From an uncultured Rubripirellula sp. (GTDB taxonomy: Bacteria; Planctomycetota; Planctomycetia; Pirellulales; Pirellulaceae): 64,000 nt of DNA. This document shows positions 38,721-49,100 of the stretch, piece by piece. Numbering within the stretch: position 1 is the stretch's first letter; each line of letters begins with the position of its first letter. Where the stretch lies: the NCBI GenBank assembly GCA_938045805.1, contig CALIBL010000065.1, forward strand, positions 24,186 through 88,185. The letters run 5' to 3'. Below the pieces are notes generated by a model. It saw nothing but the letters and a program-made list of their open reading frames with translations, did not search any database and was not told the DNA's origin. A program made the translations under genes and the position numbers.

Positions 38721-39530
38721 ATGAGTAATTTGATTGCCCCGAGTGCCGTCGTTGACCCTCGAGCAAAAATCGGGAACAACGTCCGCATCGGCCACTTTTC
38801 AGTAATTGGCCCCGATGTCACCCTCGGAAACAACACTCGGGTGGATGAACATGTGGTGATCAAGGGCATCACGAGCATCGGTGAAGACAATCACTTTTTC
38901 CCAGGCTGCGTGATTGGCGCGGCTCCCCAAGACACCAGCTACAAAGACACTCCGGCGCGGGTCGAGATCGGTGATGGTAACACCTTTCGCGAACACTGCA
39001 CGGTTAATCGAGGCACAGAAAAAGAACAATCCCTGACCAAAATTGGCGACAACAACTTCTTTATGGTCGCCAGTCACGTGGCCCATGACTGCGTTCTCGG
39101 TGATAGGATCGTTATCGCGAACAACTGCATGCTTGGCGGGCATGTTCACATTGGGAATGATGTGACCATCTCTGGCGGCGTTGCGGTGCACCATTTTGCA
39201 TCCATCGGCCAACTGAGTTTCGTCGGTGGCCTCAGCCGAGTGCTACAGGATATCCCTCCCTTCATGCTGTGTGACGGCAATCCAGCTCGGCCTAGAGCTG
39301 CTAATACCGTAGGTTTAAGACGACATGATTATTCGCCTGAAGATATAAAAGCATTGTCATCGGCTTACAAACTTTTGTATCGTGCGAAGATCGGGATTGA
39401 GAACGCGAGACAAGAACTGCTGGGAAGCGGTCCAATCCGGCCGGTACTCAGGCACTTATTTGATTTCATTGACCATACACAGGGCGGCCGCAATGGACGC
39501 GGCCGAGACCGTCGAAGGAGCGCAGCGTGA
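38721..39530 (+). CDS. lpxA: Acyl-ACP:UDP-GlcNAc(3N) acyltransferase LpxA
   Basis: Left-handed beta-helix acyltransferase that adds the first acyl chain in lipid A synthesis. Hexapeptide repeats run from residue 6 to about 180, starting IAPSAVVDPRAKIGNNVRIG. The catalytic histidine lies in HVAHDCVLGD, and HPHY-like late signature reads GLRRHDYSPEDI. At 269 residues it matches the family. The stop overlaps the GTG start of the next gene by four bases (GTGA), so the two are translationally coupled. Coupling to a gnnA-like gene raises the possibility that it acts on the 3-amino sugar and makes an amide-linked chain. Confidence 0.95.
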   Translation: MSNLIAPSAVVDPRAKIGNNVRIGHFSVIGPDVTLGNNTRVDEHVVIKGITSIGEDNHFFPGCVIGAAPQDTSYKDTPARVEIGDGNTFREHCTVNRGTEKEQSLTKIGDNNFFMVASHVAHDCVLGDRIVIANNCMLGGHVHIGNDVTISGGVAVHHFASIGQLSFVGGLSRVLQDIPPFMLCDGNPARPRAANTVGLRRHDYSPEDIKALSSAYKLLYRAKIGIENARQELLGSGPIRPVLRHLFDFIDHTQGGRNGRGRDRRRSAA

Positions 39531-40624
39531 GCCAATTAAGGATCGCGGTTATCGGAGCGGGACATCTCGGGCGTATTCACGCAAAATTGCTTGGATCGGT
39601 CGATGGCGCAGAATTGGTAGGTATCAGCGATCCATTCGAACAGGCACGCGCAACGGCAAGCGAACTTTATCAGGTTCCGGTTCATGCGGATTATCGAGAG
39701 CTGATTCCAAGAATCGATGCTGCCATCATTGCTTCTCCGACGGACTCCCACGCAAAAATCACTCGTGACCTACTCAAAGCTGGCAAACATGTATTTGTCG
39801 AAAAACCACTGACAATTGATCGCAGCGATGCCACGCAGTTGGCCGCTCTTGCCGGAGCAAAGCAATTGACCCTTCAGGTGGGCCATGTTGAGAGATTCAA
39901 CCCAGCTTTCACGGCGCTCGGTGATCTCGCGGTCGATGTCAAATACGTCGAAGCAGTTCGAGCTTCGCGTTTCCCTGGACGCTGTCTCGACGTCGGTGTC
40001 GTGATGGACTTGATGATCCATGATCTGGACCTTGTCCTCTCTTTCACCGATGCTCCGATTCGTTGGATCTCGGCGAGCGGCCTCTCGGTTGTATCCAGCC
40101 ACGAGGATATCGCGGAAACGCGAATCGAATTTGAATGTGGAATGGTCGCTAACCTAAAAGCCTCACGAGTGAGTTTAGAACCAGCTCGCCAAATGCAGGT
40201 GTTTGGGAGTAATGGTTTTGCGGAGATCGATTTTGGTCATCCATCGCTCTCACTTATCAAGCCATCCAGAGACCTGAGTGATCGCACTTTCGACCTCAAT
40301 GAGGAAGTGGAGTCACCTCTCGGTTATGCGGACGAATTATTCACCAGTAAGCTCGCCGCAGAAACGATAGAACTTTCGCCACGCAATGCAATCCTCGATG
40401 AATTACATGATTTCGTGATTAGCATCCAATCAGGATCCGCACCAACAGTCGATGGTGTTGCGGGGGCTCGCGCCGTGGACATCGCACAGCGAATCCTTGA
40501 ATCGATCGAAGAGAGAAGTTGGTACAGTAACGCGAAGCCTTCAGAGATTGGGCCCCATGCGTTTCCACGGCAACGAGTGGAAAACGCACCGCAACGCAAG
40601 TTTGGCATTCGCCACGCTGCCTAG
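39527..40624 (+). CDS. gnnA: Gfo/Idh/MocA oxidoreductase, GnnA-like (UDP-GlcNAc 3-dehydrogenase)
   Basis: NAD-dependent oxidoreductase of 365 residues: IAVIGAGHLGRIHAKLL nucleotide-binding motif, FVEKPLTID lysine motif, QVGHVERFNPAF and VVMDLMIHDLDLVL. The last two motifs are characteristic of the Gfo/Idh proteins placed beside lpxA, of which GnnA of Acidithiobacillus and Leptospira oxidises the 3-OH of UDP-GlcNAc so that GnnB can aminate it. The GTG start overlaps the lpxA stop. The symbol rests on motif and context; many planctomycete lpxA neighbours carry only the general annotation. No gnnB or lpxB lies directly downstream. Confidence 0.72.
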   Translation: MSQLRIAVIGAGHLGRIHAKLLGSVDGAELVGISDPFEQARATASELYQVPVHADYRELIPRIDAAIIASPTDSHAKITRDLLKAGKHVFVEKPLTIDRSDATQLAALAGAKQLTLQVGHVERFNPAFTALGDLAVDVKYVEAVRASRFPGRCLDVGVVMDLMIHDLDLVLSFTDAPIRWISASGLSVVSSHEDIAETRIEFECGMVANLKASRVSLEPARQMQVFGSNGFAEIDFGHPSLSLIKPSRDLSDRTFDLNEEVESPLGYADELFTSKLAAETIELSPRNAILDELHDFVISIQSGSAPTVDGVAGARAVDIAQRILESIEERSWYSNAKPSEIGPHAFPRQRVENAPQRKFGIRHAA

Positions 40625-41031
40625 CAGCAGCATCGGAAAATTGGCTTTTAACCAAAATCAAGCCTGCTTTCTTTGTGGAACTTCGGTACGCCCGTAAGGA
40701 CTAACACTCGAGTCCTGAGGCATCGGTCTTCCTCGCGTCGCTTTCTCGCTAGAGCCTGCCTGATCGGAAAAGTTGCTGCTGATCGTCTTTCGGAGCGCTG
40801 AACGGATCAAGGTGAATGTGGCGAAACTCTCTGAACCTCCTGCTCGGGGGGCACGCAATCCGCGGAAAAAGTCGCTAAACTACCGCCTCGCCGATCGAAT
40901 ATTCAGTGGCTCTTGCATGGTCGTTTTGGTGAACGCTACCGGCAGCGAGTTTGGATATTGAAGGCCTCTTGATCACTCCAAATCTGATCATTCCAACCCT
41001 TATCATTCCTCGCGAAAGCGGATTCGCCAAA
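40625..41031. other. Intergenic region upstream of acetyl-CoA synthetase
   Basis: Roughly 400 bases between the gnnA-like gene and acs with no convincing gene (a 66-codon minus-strand frame starting at TTG is rejected). The end carries three imperfect 15-base tandem repeats, described separately. It should hold the acs promoter. Confidence 0.45.
40970..41009 (+). repeat. Three 15-base tandem repeats directly upstream of acs
   Basis: TGATCACTCCA (40970), TGATCATTCCA (40985) and TTATCATTCC (41000) recur with period 15, ending 22 bases before the preferred acs start. They may be regulatory or a slippage remnant; if the upstream ATG at 40951 were used they would encode a repetitive hydrophobic leader. 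Confidence 0.6.
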
Positions 41032-42984
41032 ATGACCGAACCCTCTGGGCAAATTGATCACGTTCTGAACGAAAGTCGTTCTTTTCCACCTCCCGCCGAG
41101 TTCACTGAAAAGGCAGTGATCTCAAGCATGGAACAGTACGAAGAGATTTACCGCCGTGCGGCCGAAGACCGTGACGGCTTCTGGGGTGAGGAAGCGAAAG
41201 AACATCTCCATTGGTTTGAGCCGTTTCAAGAGGTCTGCCAATGGGAAGCTCCCAATGCCAAATGGTTTACGGGTGGCAAAACCAATGCGAGTTACAACTG
41301 CTTAGACCGCCATGTTGAAGCAGGAAGAGGCGATAAAGTAGCAATCATTTGGGAAGGTGAGCCTGGCGAAACACGAACCCTCACCTACAGAGAACTCCTC
41401 ACCGAAGTTTCCAAGTGTGCCGCTGGACTCCAACAACTCGGTGTTGGTGTCGGAGACGTTGTTAGCGTCTACATGCCGATGACCCCTGAGTTAGCCATTA
41501 CAATGCTTGCCTGTGCGAGGATTGGTGCCGTGCATTCGGTGATCTTTGCCGGATTCAGCGCCGAATCCATCGCTGATCGAAACCAAGACGCCGGCGCAAA
41601 AGTGATGGTGACCGCAGACGGCCTCTACCGCCGCGGGAAAGTCCTAGCACTCAAAGAAACGGTTGACGAGGCTTTGGCGAAATCGCCCACCGTTGAAAAA
41701 TGCTTGGTACTTAAACGTGTTGGCCAAGATGACGTACCAATGCAAGAAGGTCGTGACGTTTGGTGGCATGACTGTGTAGAGACACAATCAGGTGATCTAC
41801 CCGCAGTGCCACTCGATAGTGAAGCATCACTCTTCATCCTCTACACCTCCGGTAGCACAGGAAAGCCGAAGGGCATTCGCCATACCACCGCGGGCTACAA
41901 CCTATGGGCCAAGCGGACATTCGAGTGGGTATTTGATCATCGTGACGATGATATCTACTGGTGTACCGCTGACTGCGGATGGATCACCGGGCACAGCTAC
42001 ATCGTCTATGGCCCTCTAGCAGCTGGCGCCACCTGCCTGATGTACGAGGGAGCCCCCAATTTCCCCGCGGAAGATCGCTTTTGGGATTTGGTGGAAAAAT
42101 ACAAAGTAACCATCCTTTACACCGCCCCCACGGCTATCCGAGCGTTTATCAAGTGGGGTGATGAGCATGTCGATAAACATGACCTATCGAGCCTGCGACT
42201 GCTTGGAAGTGTCGGGGAAGGGATCAATCCTGAAGCGTGGATGTGGTACCACCGTAAGATCGGTCAGGAACGATGCCCGATCGTTGATACATGGTGGCAA
42301 ACCGAGACTGGTGGGATCATGATGAGTCCGCTTCCCGGTGTCACCGCAACTAAACCCGGTTCATGCACCCGACCGCTGCCGGGGATTGTTCCTAAAATCG
42401 TTGACGAATCAGGGAACGATGTCGACGCCAACCAAGGCGGCATGCTCTGCATCGCTGAGCCTTGGCCGGGGATGCTTCGAGGGATCTGGGGAGACGAGGA
42501 ACGGTTCGTTGATCAGTATTGGTCTAAGGTTCCGGGCATGTACCTCACCGGTGACAACGCCCGACAGGACGAAGATGATTACTACTGGATCATGGGTCGA
42601 ATTGATGATGTGATCAACGTCTCTGGTCACCGCCTGAGTACCATCGAGGTGGAAAGCGCGTTGGTAAGTCACGAACAGGTTGCCGAAGCCGCAGTAGTGG
42701 GCCGCCCGGATGACCTAAAAGGTCAAGCGATCGCAGCCTTTGTGACGGTCACAGGGGAAGCTTCTGAAGAGCTGCGAAAGGAGCTAAGAATGCACGTGCG
42801 ATCGCAGATCGGAGCTTTAGCTCAGCCCGACGACATCCGCTTCACTGCTTCACTCCCCAAGACCCGAAGCGGCAAGATCATGCGGCGGCTGTTGCGAGAC
42901 ATCGCCTCGGGTAAAGAAGTTGCGGGGGACACGTCAACGCTGGAAGATTACTCGGTCCTCGCCAAACTGCGAAACGACGACTGA
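41032..42984 (+). CDS. acs: Acetyl-CoA synthetase
   Basis: Converts acetate, ATP and CoA to acetyl-CoA via acetyl-AMP in the cytoplasm. The 650-residue product matches the usual 652. The P-loop [12 protein letters not shown], the adenine motif, WWQTETGG, the hinge-adjacent TGDN and the C-terminal [11 protein letters not shown] with the lysine that protein acetyltransferases modify are all present. The frame opens at 40951; the ATG at 41032 is preferred on length. A strong terminator follows at 43046-43084. Confidence 0.96.
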   Translation: MTEPSGQIDHVLNESRSFPPPAEFTEKAVISSMEQYEEIYRRAAEDRDGFWGEEAKEHLHWFEPFQEVCQWEAPNAKWFTGGKTNASYNCLDRHVEAGRGDKVAIIWEGEPGETRTLTYRELLTEVSKCAAGLQQLGVGVGDVVSVYMPMTPELAITMLACARIGAVHSVIFAGFSAESIADRNQDAGAKVMVTADGLYRRGKVLALKETVDEALAKSPTVEKCLVLKRVGQDDVPMQEGRDVWWHDCVETQSGDLPAVPLDSEASLFILYTSGSTGKPKGIRHTTAGYNLWAKRTFEWVFDHRDDDIYWCTADCGWITGHSYIVYGPLAAGATCLMYEGAPNFPAEDRFWDLVEKYKVTILYTAPTAIRAFIKWGDEHVDKHDLSSLRLLGSVGEGINPEAWMWYHRKIGQERCPIVDTWWQTETGGIMMSPLPGVTATKPGSCTRPLPGIVPKIVDESGNDVDANQGGMLCIAEPWPGMLRGIWGDEERFVDQYWSKVPGMYLTGDNARQDEDDYYWIMGRIDDVINVSGHRLSTIEVESALVSHEQVAEAAVVGRPDDLKGQAIAAFVTVTGEASEELRKELRMHVRSQIGALAQPDDIRFTASLPKTRSGKIMRRLLRDIASGKEVAGDTSTLEDYSVLAKLRNDD

Positions 42985-43045
42985 TGACGACGTGACACAG
43001 CGGCCGGAGGTGCTACCCGAGTCGCTGCCAAAGGCCCAATAAATC

Positions 43046-43084
43046 GAGCTGCAAGCCAATCACTGACTTGCAGCTCTTTTTTTT
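43046..43084 (+). terminator. Rho-independent terminator after acs
   Basis: A perfect 10-bp stem (GAGCTGCAAG / CTTGCAGCTC, 43046-43055 and 43067-43076) with an 11-base loop and eight T after it. It lies about 60 bases past the acs stop. Confidence 0.92.
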
Positions 43085-43161
43085 ATTCAATGATTGCGAC
43101 AAGCAGCCGAATAAACAGCGGCGCAAGACACCATTTCGCAGACGACGCTTAAGCAGGCACC

Positions 43162-44370
43162 CTAGAGTGTCGTGCTACTCTTGAGCACAGGAACAAGTAA
43201 TGCAAGGACCACACCCAAAACCAGAATGGCCATCACCAGAAGCATCAACGGTTCCAACAGTCGCACAAATAGATCAAGACGCCTGAACGTGGTCTTTTCC
43301 AACGAGTCTGCGATGTCCGGCAATACTTGATCTAGCGTATTACTTTCTTCCCCAACGCTAATCATCTCCACAACTGACGGTGGAAAATAACCAGAAGTTC
43401 GCAGCGGTGTTGCCAAGCTTTCACCACTTTTAATGTTCTCGGTCGCACTGGAAACGGAATCCCGCAGCAGGCGATTACCGGCAGCGGTTCCGCTAATCTC
43501 GAGACTCTTAAGAATCGGAACCCCGTTTCCGAGAAGCGTTCCGAGTACACGACAGAATCGTGCGACAGCCAGATTCATCAGAATGCTGCCCAAGACTGGG
43601 ATTTTCAACTTGGCACGGTCAGCCATTTCTTTACCTGAGTCGGACTGCAGCTTGATACGAACCGCGACGAAAGCAGCAAAGACGGCAACCAACAGAATCC
43701 AGCCGTATGCCTGAAGGAAGTTACTGAAAGCCAACAGCATCTCCGTGGCATACGGCATTTGTCCCGTCTTTCGAAGACGCTCGAAAAGCATATCGAACTT
43801 TGGAACAAAGAAGACAAGTAGTGCAGAGAGAACGACTGAACCAACCGAGAAAAGAAAGATTGGGTAGGCCAACGCACTAACCGTACGTCCTTTGAGGTCT
43901 TCTTGAAGTTCAGTGAAGGATCCCACGCGATCGAGAGCATCTTCGAGGAAGCCGCCTTCCGTTCCGGCTCGCACCATATTGCAAGCCATCTCGCTGAAAA
44001 TCTTGGGAAATCGAGCCATCGAATCCCCGATCGGCTCACCATCTTCAACACGAATACGAATCTGGCCAACCACATCCTTCAACGCCGCATCTGAAGATTG
44101 TTCCGAGAGCACGTTCAGTGATCGGATCATTGGTACGCCGGCCCTGAGTAGGGAAGCGAGCTGCGAGTAAAAAACGGCCATCGTTTGACCTTTGACTTTC
44201 TTTTGCCCACCAAAAACGCTCTGCGAAGCACTAGCCTGTTCTTTAACCGTCACCGGAAAAAGGGAACGCTCCGCCAAGATTCCCGCGACATCTCGCTCGC
44301 TAGCAGCTTCAAGCGTACCGTTAACCAATTTGCCCGACATTTCCCGAGCGGTGTATGCGAAGACAGGCAT
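43162..44370 (-). CDS. gspF: Type II secretion/type IV pilus inner-membrane protein GspF-like
   Basis: Polytopic platform protein of type II secretion or type IV pilus machines. The N-terminal MPVFAYTAREMSGK start is typical, and two T2SF domains follow (FYSQLASLLRAGVPMIRSL and FCRVLGTLLGNGVPILKSLE) with three predicted membrane helices, the last near the C-terminus. Length about 402 matches the family. The ATG at 44370 begins one base after the gspE stop, and a GTG five codons upstream is an alternative, so the genes are tightly coupled. Whether the machine secretes proteins or builds pili is open, as no pseudopilin lies nearby. Confidence 0.93.
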   Translation of the reverse strand: MPVFAYTAREMSGKLVNGTLEAASERDVAGILAERSLFPVTVKEQASASQSVFGGQKKVKGQTMAVFYSQLASLLRAGVPMIRSLNVLSEQSSDAALKDVVGQIRIRVEDGEPIGDSMARFPKIFSEMACNMVRAGTEGGFLEDALDRVGSFTELQEDLKGRTVSALAYPIFLFSVGSVVLSALLVFFVPKFDMLFERLRKTGQMPYATEMLLAFSNFLQAYGWILLVAVFAAFVAVRIKLQSDSGKEMADRAKLKIPVLGSILMNLAVARFCRVLGTLLGNGVPILKSLEISGTAAGNRLLRDSVSSATENIKSGESLATPLRTSGYFPPSVVEMISVGEESNTLDQVLPDIADSLEKTTFRRLDLFVRLLEPLMLLVMAILVLGVVLALLVPVLKSSTTL

Positions 44371-44371
44371 G

Positions 44372-46063
44372 CTAGAGCGCTTCACCTTTCGTCACGCGTA
44401 GGAGCTCATCTACCGATGTATCGCCAGCAACGACTTTATCCCAAGCATCCATACGCAGGGTACGCATCCCCGCTTTGACGGCAACCTTTCGAATCTCCCA
44501 GCTGCTGGTTCGCTCCATCGCCATCTGACGAATTTCGTCATTGGCAACCAGCAGTTCATAAATCCCCATTCGTCCAGTGTATCCGACGTTGCGGCATTCC
44601 CGACAGCCAACACTTCGGTAGATGGGCTGGCCGTTCAGTCGGTCCCAAGGGAAGTCAGGTGGCATCTCATTACGGTCTGGCGTGAATGATTCTTTACAGT
44701 GGACGCACAGGCGACGGATCAGACGCTGTGCCATGACCGCTTCGACAGTACCAGCCACCAAGAACGGCTCCACTCCCATGTCACTCATACGAGTGAACGC
44801 ACCAGCAGCATCATTGGTGTGCAGGGTGCTAAAAACCAAGTGCCCCGTGAGGGACGCCTGAATCGCATTCTCTGCAGTCTCCAAGTCTCGAATTTCACCG
44901 ACCAGCACAATGTCAGGGTCATGCCGGAGGATACTACGAAGAGAATTTGCAAAAGTCAGTCCAATTTTGCTGTGGACTTGAATTTGGTTGATTCCATCAA
45001 GCTGATACTCGACCGGATCCTCCGTGGTGATGATTTTTGTTTCGGGGCTTTGAATCTGTAACAGGCTGCTATAAAGCGTGGTCGTTTTACCCGAACCCGT
45101 TGGACCAGTTACCAGGACGATTCCGTGCGGATACTCAATGATCTCACTGAATTTGGAATAGATCTCTTTGGACATCCCAAGGCTACCGAGATCAAAAACC
45201 ATTGCCGATTTGTCAAGAACACGCATCACGATGCTCTCGCCGTGAATCATCGGGATCACACTGAGCCGGATGTCAACATCACGTCCATGGACACGTAATT
45301 TAATTCTTCCGTCCTGTGGCAATCTCTTTTCAGCAATATTCAACCGAGCCATGATTTTTAAACGGCTCGTTATTGCCGCTTGGAACCGGTTGATTTCAGG
45401 CGGTGTTGGTTGTGGATGCAAAATCCCATCGATTCGATAACGAATGATCAAGCCTTTGGACTGCGATTCAATATGAATATCACTCGCGCGCGACTGGATC
45501 GCCTCAAGCAGAATCTCGTTCACCAAACGAACCACCGAGGCTTCCTGCGCCATTTCGCTGAGTTCGCTGCCGTCGGATTCAATTTGTTCGAGGAGTTCGA
45601 CTTCTTCGTCCGACTTGGCTGCCATCAAGCCTTCGACGGTCTCACTACCAACACCGAGATGCCGGTTCATGAGCCTCGCTATTTCGCTTCGCTCTGCAAC
45701 CACCGGCACAATATTGCGGGACGTTGCGGCGCTTGCTTCATCGAGTGGATACAAATCCAACGGATCCGAGGTTGCAACCACAATCGAATCGCCGTCGAAT
45801 CCAATTGGAAATAATGACTGGCGATAAATCAGCTTTTGCGGAAAACCATCGAGGGCTTTGAGATCGACGTCGGTCTCTCGAAGGTCGACATAATCAAGGC
45901 CAACCTCCTCCGCTAACGCCTGCAAGGCTTGGCGCTCTTCAACAAAACCGAGTGAGATCGCAGCTTGTACCACACCGCTCACATCATGGTTACGGCTTTT
46001 TGTTAGTTGCTCATCGCTCAATAGACCACGGCGTTTAAGAATCTCGCCTGCGTGCATAATCAT
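44372..46063 (-). CDS. gspE: Type II secretion/type IV pilus ATPase GspE/PilB-like
   Basis: Cytoplasmic ATPase that drives pseudopilus or pilus assembly; 563 residues. The N-terminal MshEN-like repeat (AGEILKRRGLLSDEQL) is present, then the ATPase core: Walker A GPTGSGKTTT, Asp box ITTEDPVEY, Walker B LVGEIRDLETAENA and His box STLHTNDA. A zinc tetracysteine is made of CVHC and CREC. The three-gene order secretin-like, gspE, gspF on one strand forms an operon. Confidence 0.94.
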   Translation of the reverse strand: MIMHAGEILKRRGLLSDEQLTKSRNHDVSGVVQAAISLGFVEERQALQALAEEVGLDYVDLRETDVDLKALDGFPQKLIYRQSLFPIGFDGDSIVVATSDPLDLYPLDEASAATSRNIVPVVAERSEIARLMNRHLGVGSETVEGLMAAKSDEEVELLEQIESDGSELSEMAQEASVVRLVNEILLEAIQSRASDIHIESQSKGLIIRYRIDGILHPQPTPPEINRFQAAITSRLKIMARLNIAEKRLPQDGRIKLRVHGRDVDIRLSVIPMIHGESIVMRVLDKSAMVFDLGSLGMSKEIYSKFSEIIEYPHGIVLVTGPTGSGKTTTLYSSLLQIQSPETKIITTEDPVEYQLDGINQIQVHSKIGLTFANSLRSILRHDPDIVLVGEIRDLETAENAIQASLTGHLVFSTLHTNDAAGAFTRMSDMGVEPFLVAGTVEAVMAQRLIRRLCVHCKESFTPDRNEMPPDFPWDRLNGQPIYRSVGCRECRNVGYTGRMGIYELLVANDEIRQMAMERTSSWEIRKVAVKAGMRTLRMDAWDKVVAGDTSVDELLRVTKGEAL

Positions 46064-46101
46064 CGTTGTCTTGGTTCCAAACTTGCGAGCCGCCTATGAC
46101 C

Positions 46102-49100
46102 TTACCTACCACCACCGCCTGGGCGTCCACCGCCACCACCAGGTGCACCACCTGGACCACCGCCACCGAAACCACCAAAGGACGGCCGGCCGCCACCCGT
46201 TCCGCGGAAACCACCGGTTGAACCGCCGGGGCCACCGCCGCCGAATCGCGAGCGGAAGAATTCAATTCGACGCTGGATATCTTCCGGGCTGGAACCCCCG
46301 CCGGGTTGTGTGGGACCAGAAGAATTGTTGCTCGATGAATTGTTGTTGCTACTGCTGTTATCGCTGGTTGATTTAGCCTGAGTCCCAAGAATCGATTCCA
46401 GTGCGGACTTCAGAACGTCAGGGTTGACTTTTCCTGAAGGGGAATAGGTAACGATCGTCTCCTCGGTCACCATGCTACTTTGATCGAGAGCCTCGACTAA
46501 CTGTTGAATCTCGGCAAAGTCCTGAGGCGTCGCGATCACGACCAATGAATTGCTTTTTGCATCAACTGCCACACTGATTTTTGATCGCTCACTTTTTGCA
46601 GCTTGTCCTCCTCCACCACGTTGACCTCCACCGCCACCGCGTAATGCATTGAAGAAGTCTTGAGGCGAAGGTGCACCACCGCGACCGCCGCCGCCACCGT
46701 TTCCGCCACCCTGAGCACCAGCCATTCGGTCAGCGAAAACCGATTTTACGACGTCCGCAACATCCTTGGCATCTTGATAGATCACAGGGATCAACATCGG
46801 CTTGGAGACGGTTTCAATATCTTCGGGGCTCTCTTGGATGTCGATCTTTTCGAGAATCATCTCGATCATCTGCATATCGATTGGATTGGCATGAATGATC
46901 AGAGCGTTAAGTCGCGCATCGGGAACAATGTTGACTGAGCCGGTCGAAGTCAGAATCGAACGCGACGAAGGCGCTGAACCTCCGCCTCCTCCGCCACCCA
47001 TACCCAACAGACCAAGCATACCGCCACCGAGTCCACCCGTCATCGAATCAACCGCCGATGAAATCGTACTCTCCGCCCCACCGAGCACGCTCGAAATCAA
47101 CTCGGCTGCAATCTCTGCCTCAATGTATTTCAGCCAAATAATCGTCGGCAAATCCGACTGTAATGTGGACGGAGTCGCAAACGATTCCATCAGGCCTTGA
47201 AAGACATCCAGTGCTTCGGTGTCCTCTGAAGCGATCAACATACCTGCCGGAGTGAATTGGACCACGATATCGGCACCCTGCACATTGAGAGTGACCTGAG
47301 GGACACCGCCTTGTGCTGCATCGCTATCTTGTGATCCCTCGGTTGCGGATCCCTCTTGGCCCTCATCAGCCACCTGAGTGACAAATCTGTATTGGTCAAG
47401 GTTTTGATGGGAGGCCTCCTCCGAAGCCCTCGGAGTACTCCCGCTCGGTTGCATCTCAGACCGAGGTACCATCCGGTCTGGAATTCCACCCGCTCCACCG
47501 GAAGCACCTCCTCGAGCGGGTGTCAATGTGCGAATCCGATTGCTGCGTCCAGTTGCCTGCCACAACCCCTGAATCTGTTCAAACGCCTGCTGTGCCGCGG
47601 GACCCGAGTACGGCAAGACGCGAACTTTATCACCGAGGGGTCCAAGAGAATCACTACCCTCAAGTTCAACAAGCAAATTTTCAACCAGCTCAATCTGCTC
47701 TGCGGTGCCACGAACCCAAAGTTTGCCGGTCGCGGGGTCTCCATCCACGATGGGGCCGTCACCACCCTCCTCGGTGATGCCAAAAAACTTATTGATGGTT
47801 AGGAGAGCTTGAGCAGGGTCGAGTCGCTTTAAATCGACAACCTTGAATGTCGTCCCTGAACCTTCCATTTCGGTGATCGTCTTGGTGATCACATCATGTG
47901 TTTCGGGGCGTGCCCAAGCAACGATCGCGTTGGTTTTAGGATCGATGGCAATGCGAGCGTCAGGGCTACCGGCCAGTAGTGTTTGCAGAACATCGAAAAC
48001 GGTCGCGCTGTCAGAACTGCTGACAATGTGAGTACGGAAGACCGGAGTCGCCATCTGACTCTCTTCGTCTGATGATGGAGTCGCCAACGGTTGATCAGCT
48101 TTCTCAAGGATCGACTGCAAAAGACCTGTCTTTCCCGGCAGCCCAGATGCATAGATCCGTTCACCAAAGAGACCAACCGAAATGCGAATCTCTTCGCTGG
48201 AATTTTCACCGGCGTCTAATCCTAGAAGTGGACGCGCTAGTTCGAGTAGTTCTTCAGCACTGCGATTCTTCAAGACGATTTCAATGACATCAGTGTCTGC
48301 CATCGCAGCAGTCTTCAGAAGGTCACGAATCGCGATCAGTTTCTCCGCGGTCTCGGTGACTTTAACCTGACGTGCCGAATCAAGAACCACAAGTCGTCCC
48401 CATGGCCCGACCATCAATGCGAGTTCTGTCTTCGCCGCATCTGGTGTCATGCTACCCAACGGAAAGACACAACTGACAATATCACTTCGTCCCCGCTCGT
48501 CTAGAGAGTCGGGTGTTACCAATTCGGCAATCTCGCTAATCAGTTTGTCTGCGTTTTCTACCTCGAGGTCGATCACCTGCAGCATGCGACCGCGACGCAC
48601 CAGCGAATAACCTCTTTTCATCAATGCGAGATTAATCACATCTAACCCCTCAGAGATACTGTAAGCACGACTAGGGTCAGAGAATGAAAAGGTTCCGATG
48701 GGGGCATCATCAACCTGGAGTGCGAGATCCGCTTGAATCGCAAACCACTCCAAGACGTCCATCCACTGCGTTCCGGAGAAGTTGAATCGCAGCATCCCCT
48801 GCTCAAGTGACTCGGTCACTTCCGCGGGGAACGGTTGATCCGACGGACTGCTAGCTTGCTGCTCGGTCGGATCCGCGGCGGCAGCGGCAGAAGGAGTTGT
48901 CTCGGCTGTCTCCTCAGCGGCACCCTGCTCGGAAGTATCTGAGCTATCCTGAGTTGAAGTGCTAACTTCTGGTGCGGTAGTGACGGCGGTCTCGCCGGGA
49001 ACCGCACCCCCCTCCTGAGAGGCAGGCAGTTCGCTGGTCGCCTCTTGTGCATTGACAGAAAGCAGTTGAGTGGCCGAGAGAAAGACAATGCCAAGAAGCA

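Noticed and set aside
40658..40858. 66-codon minus-strand frame upstream of acs
   Set aside because: TTG start without a ribosome binding site and no homology pattern; not counted as a gene.
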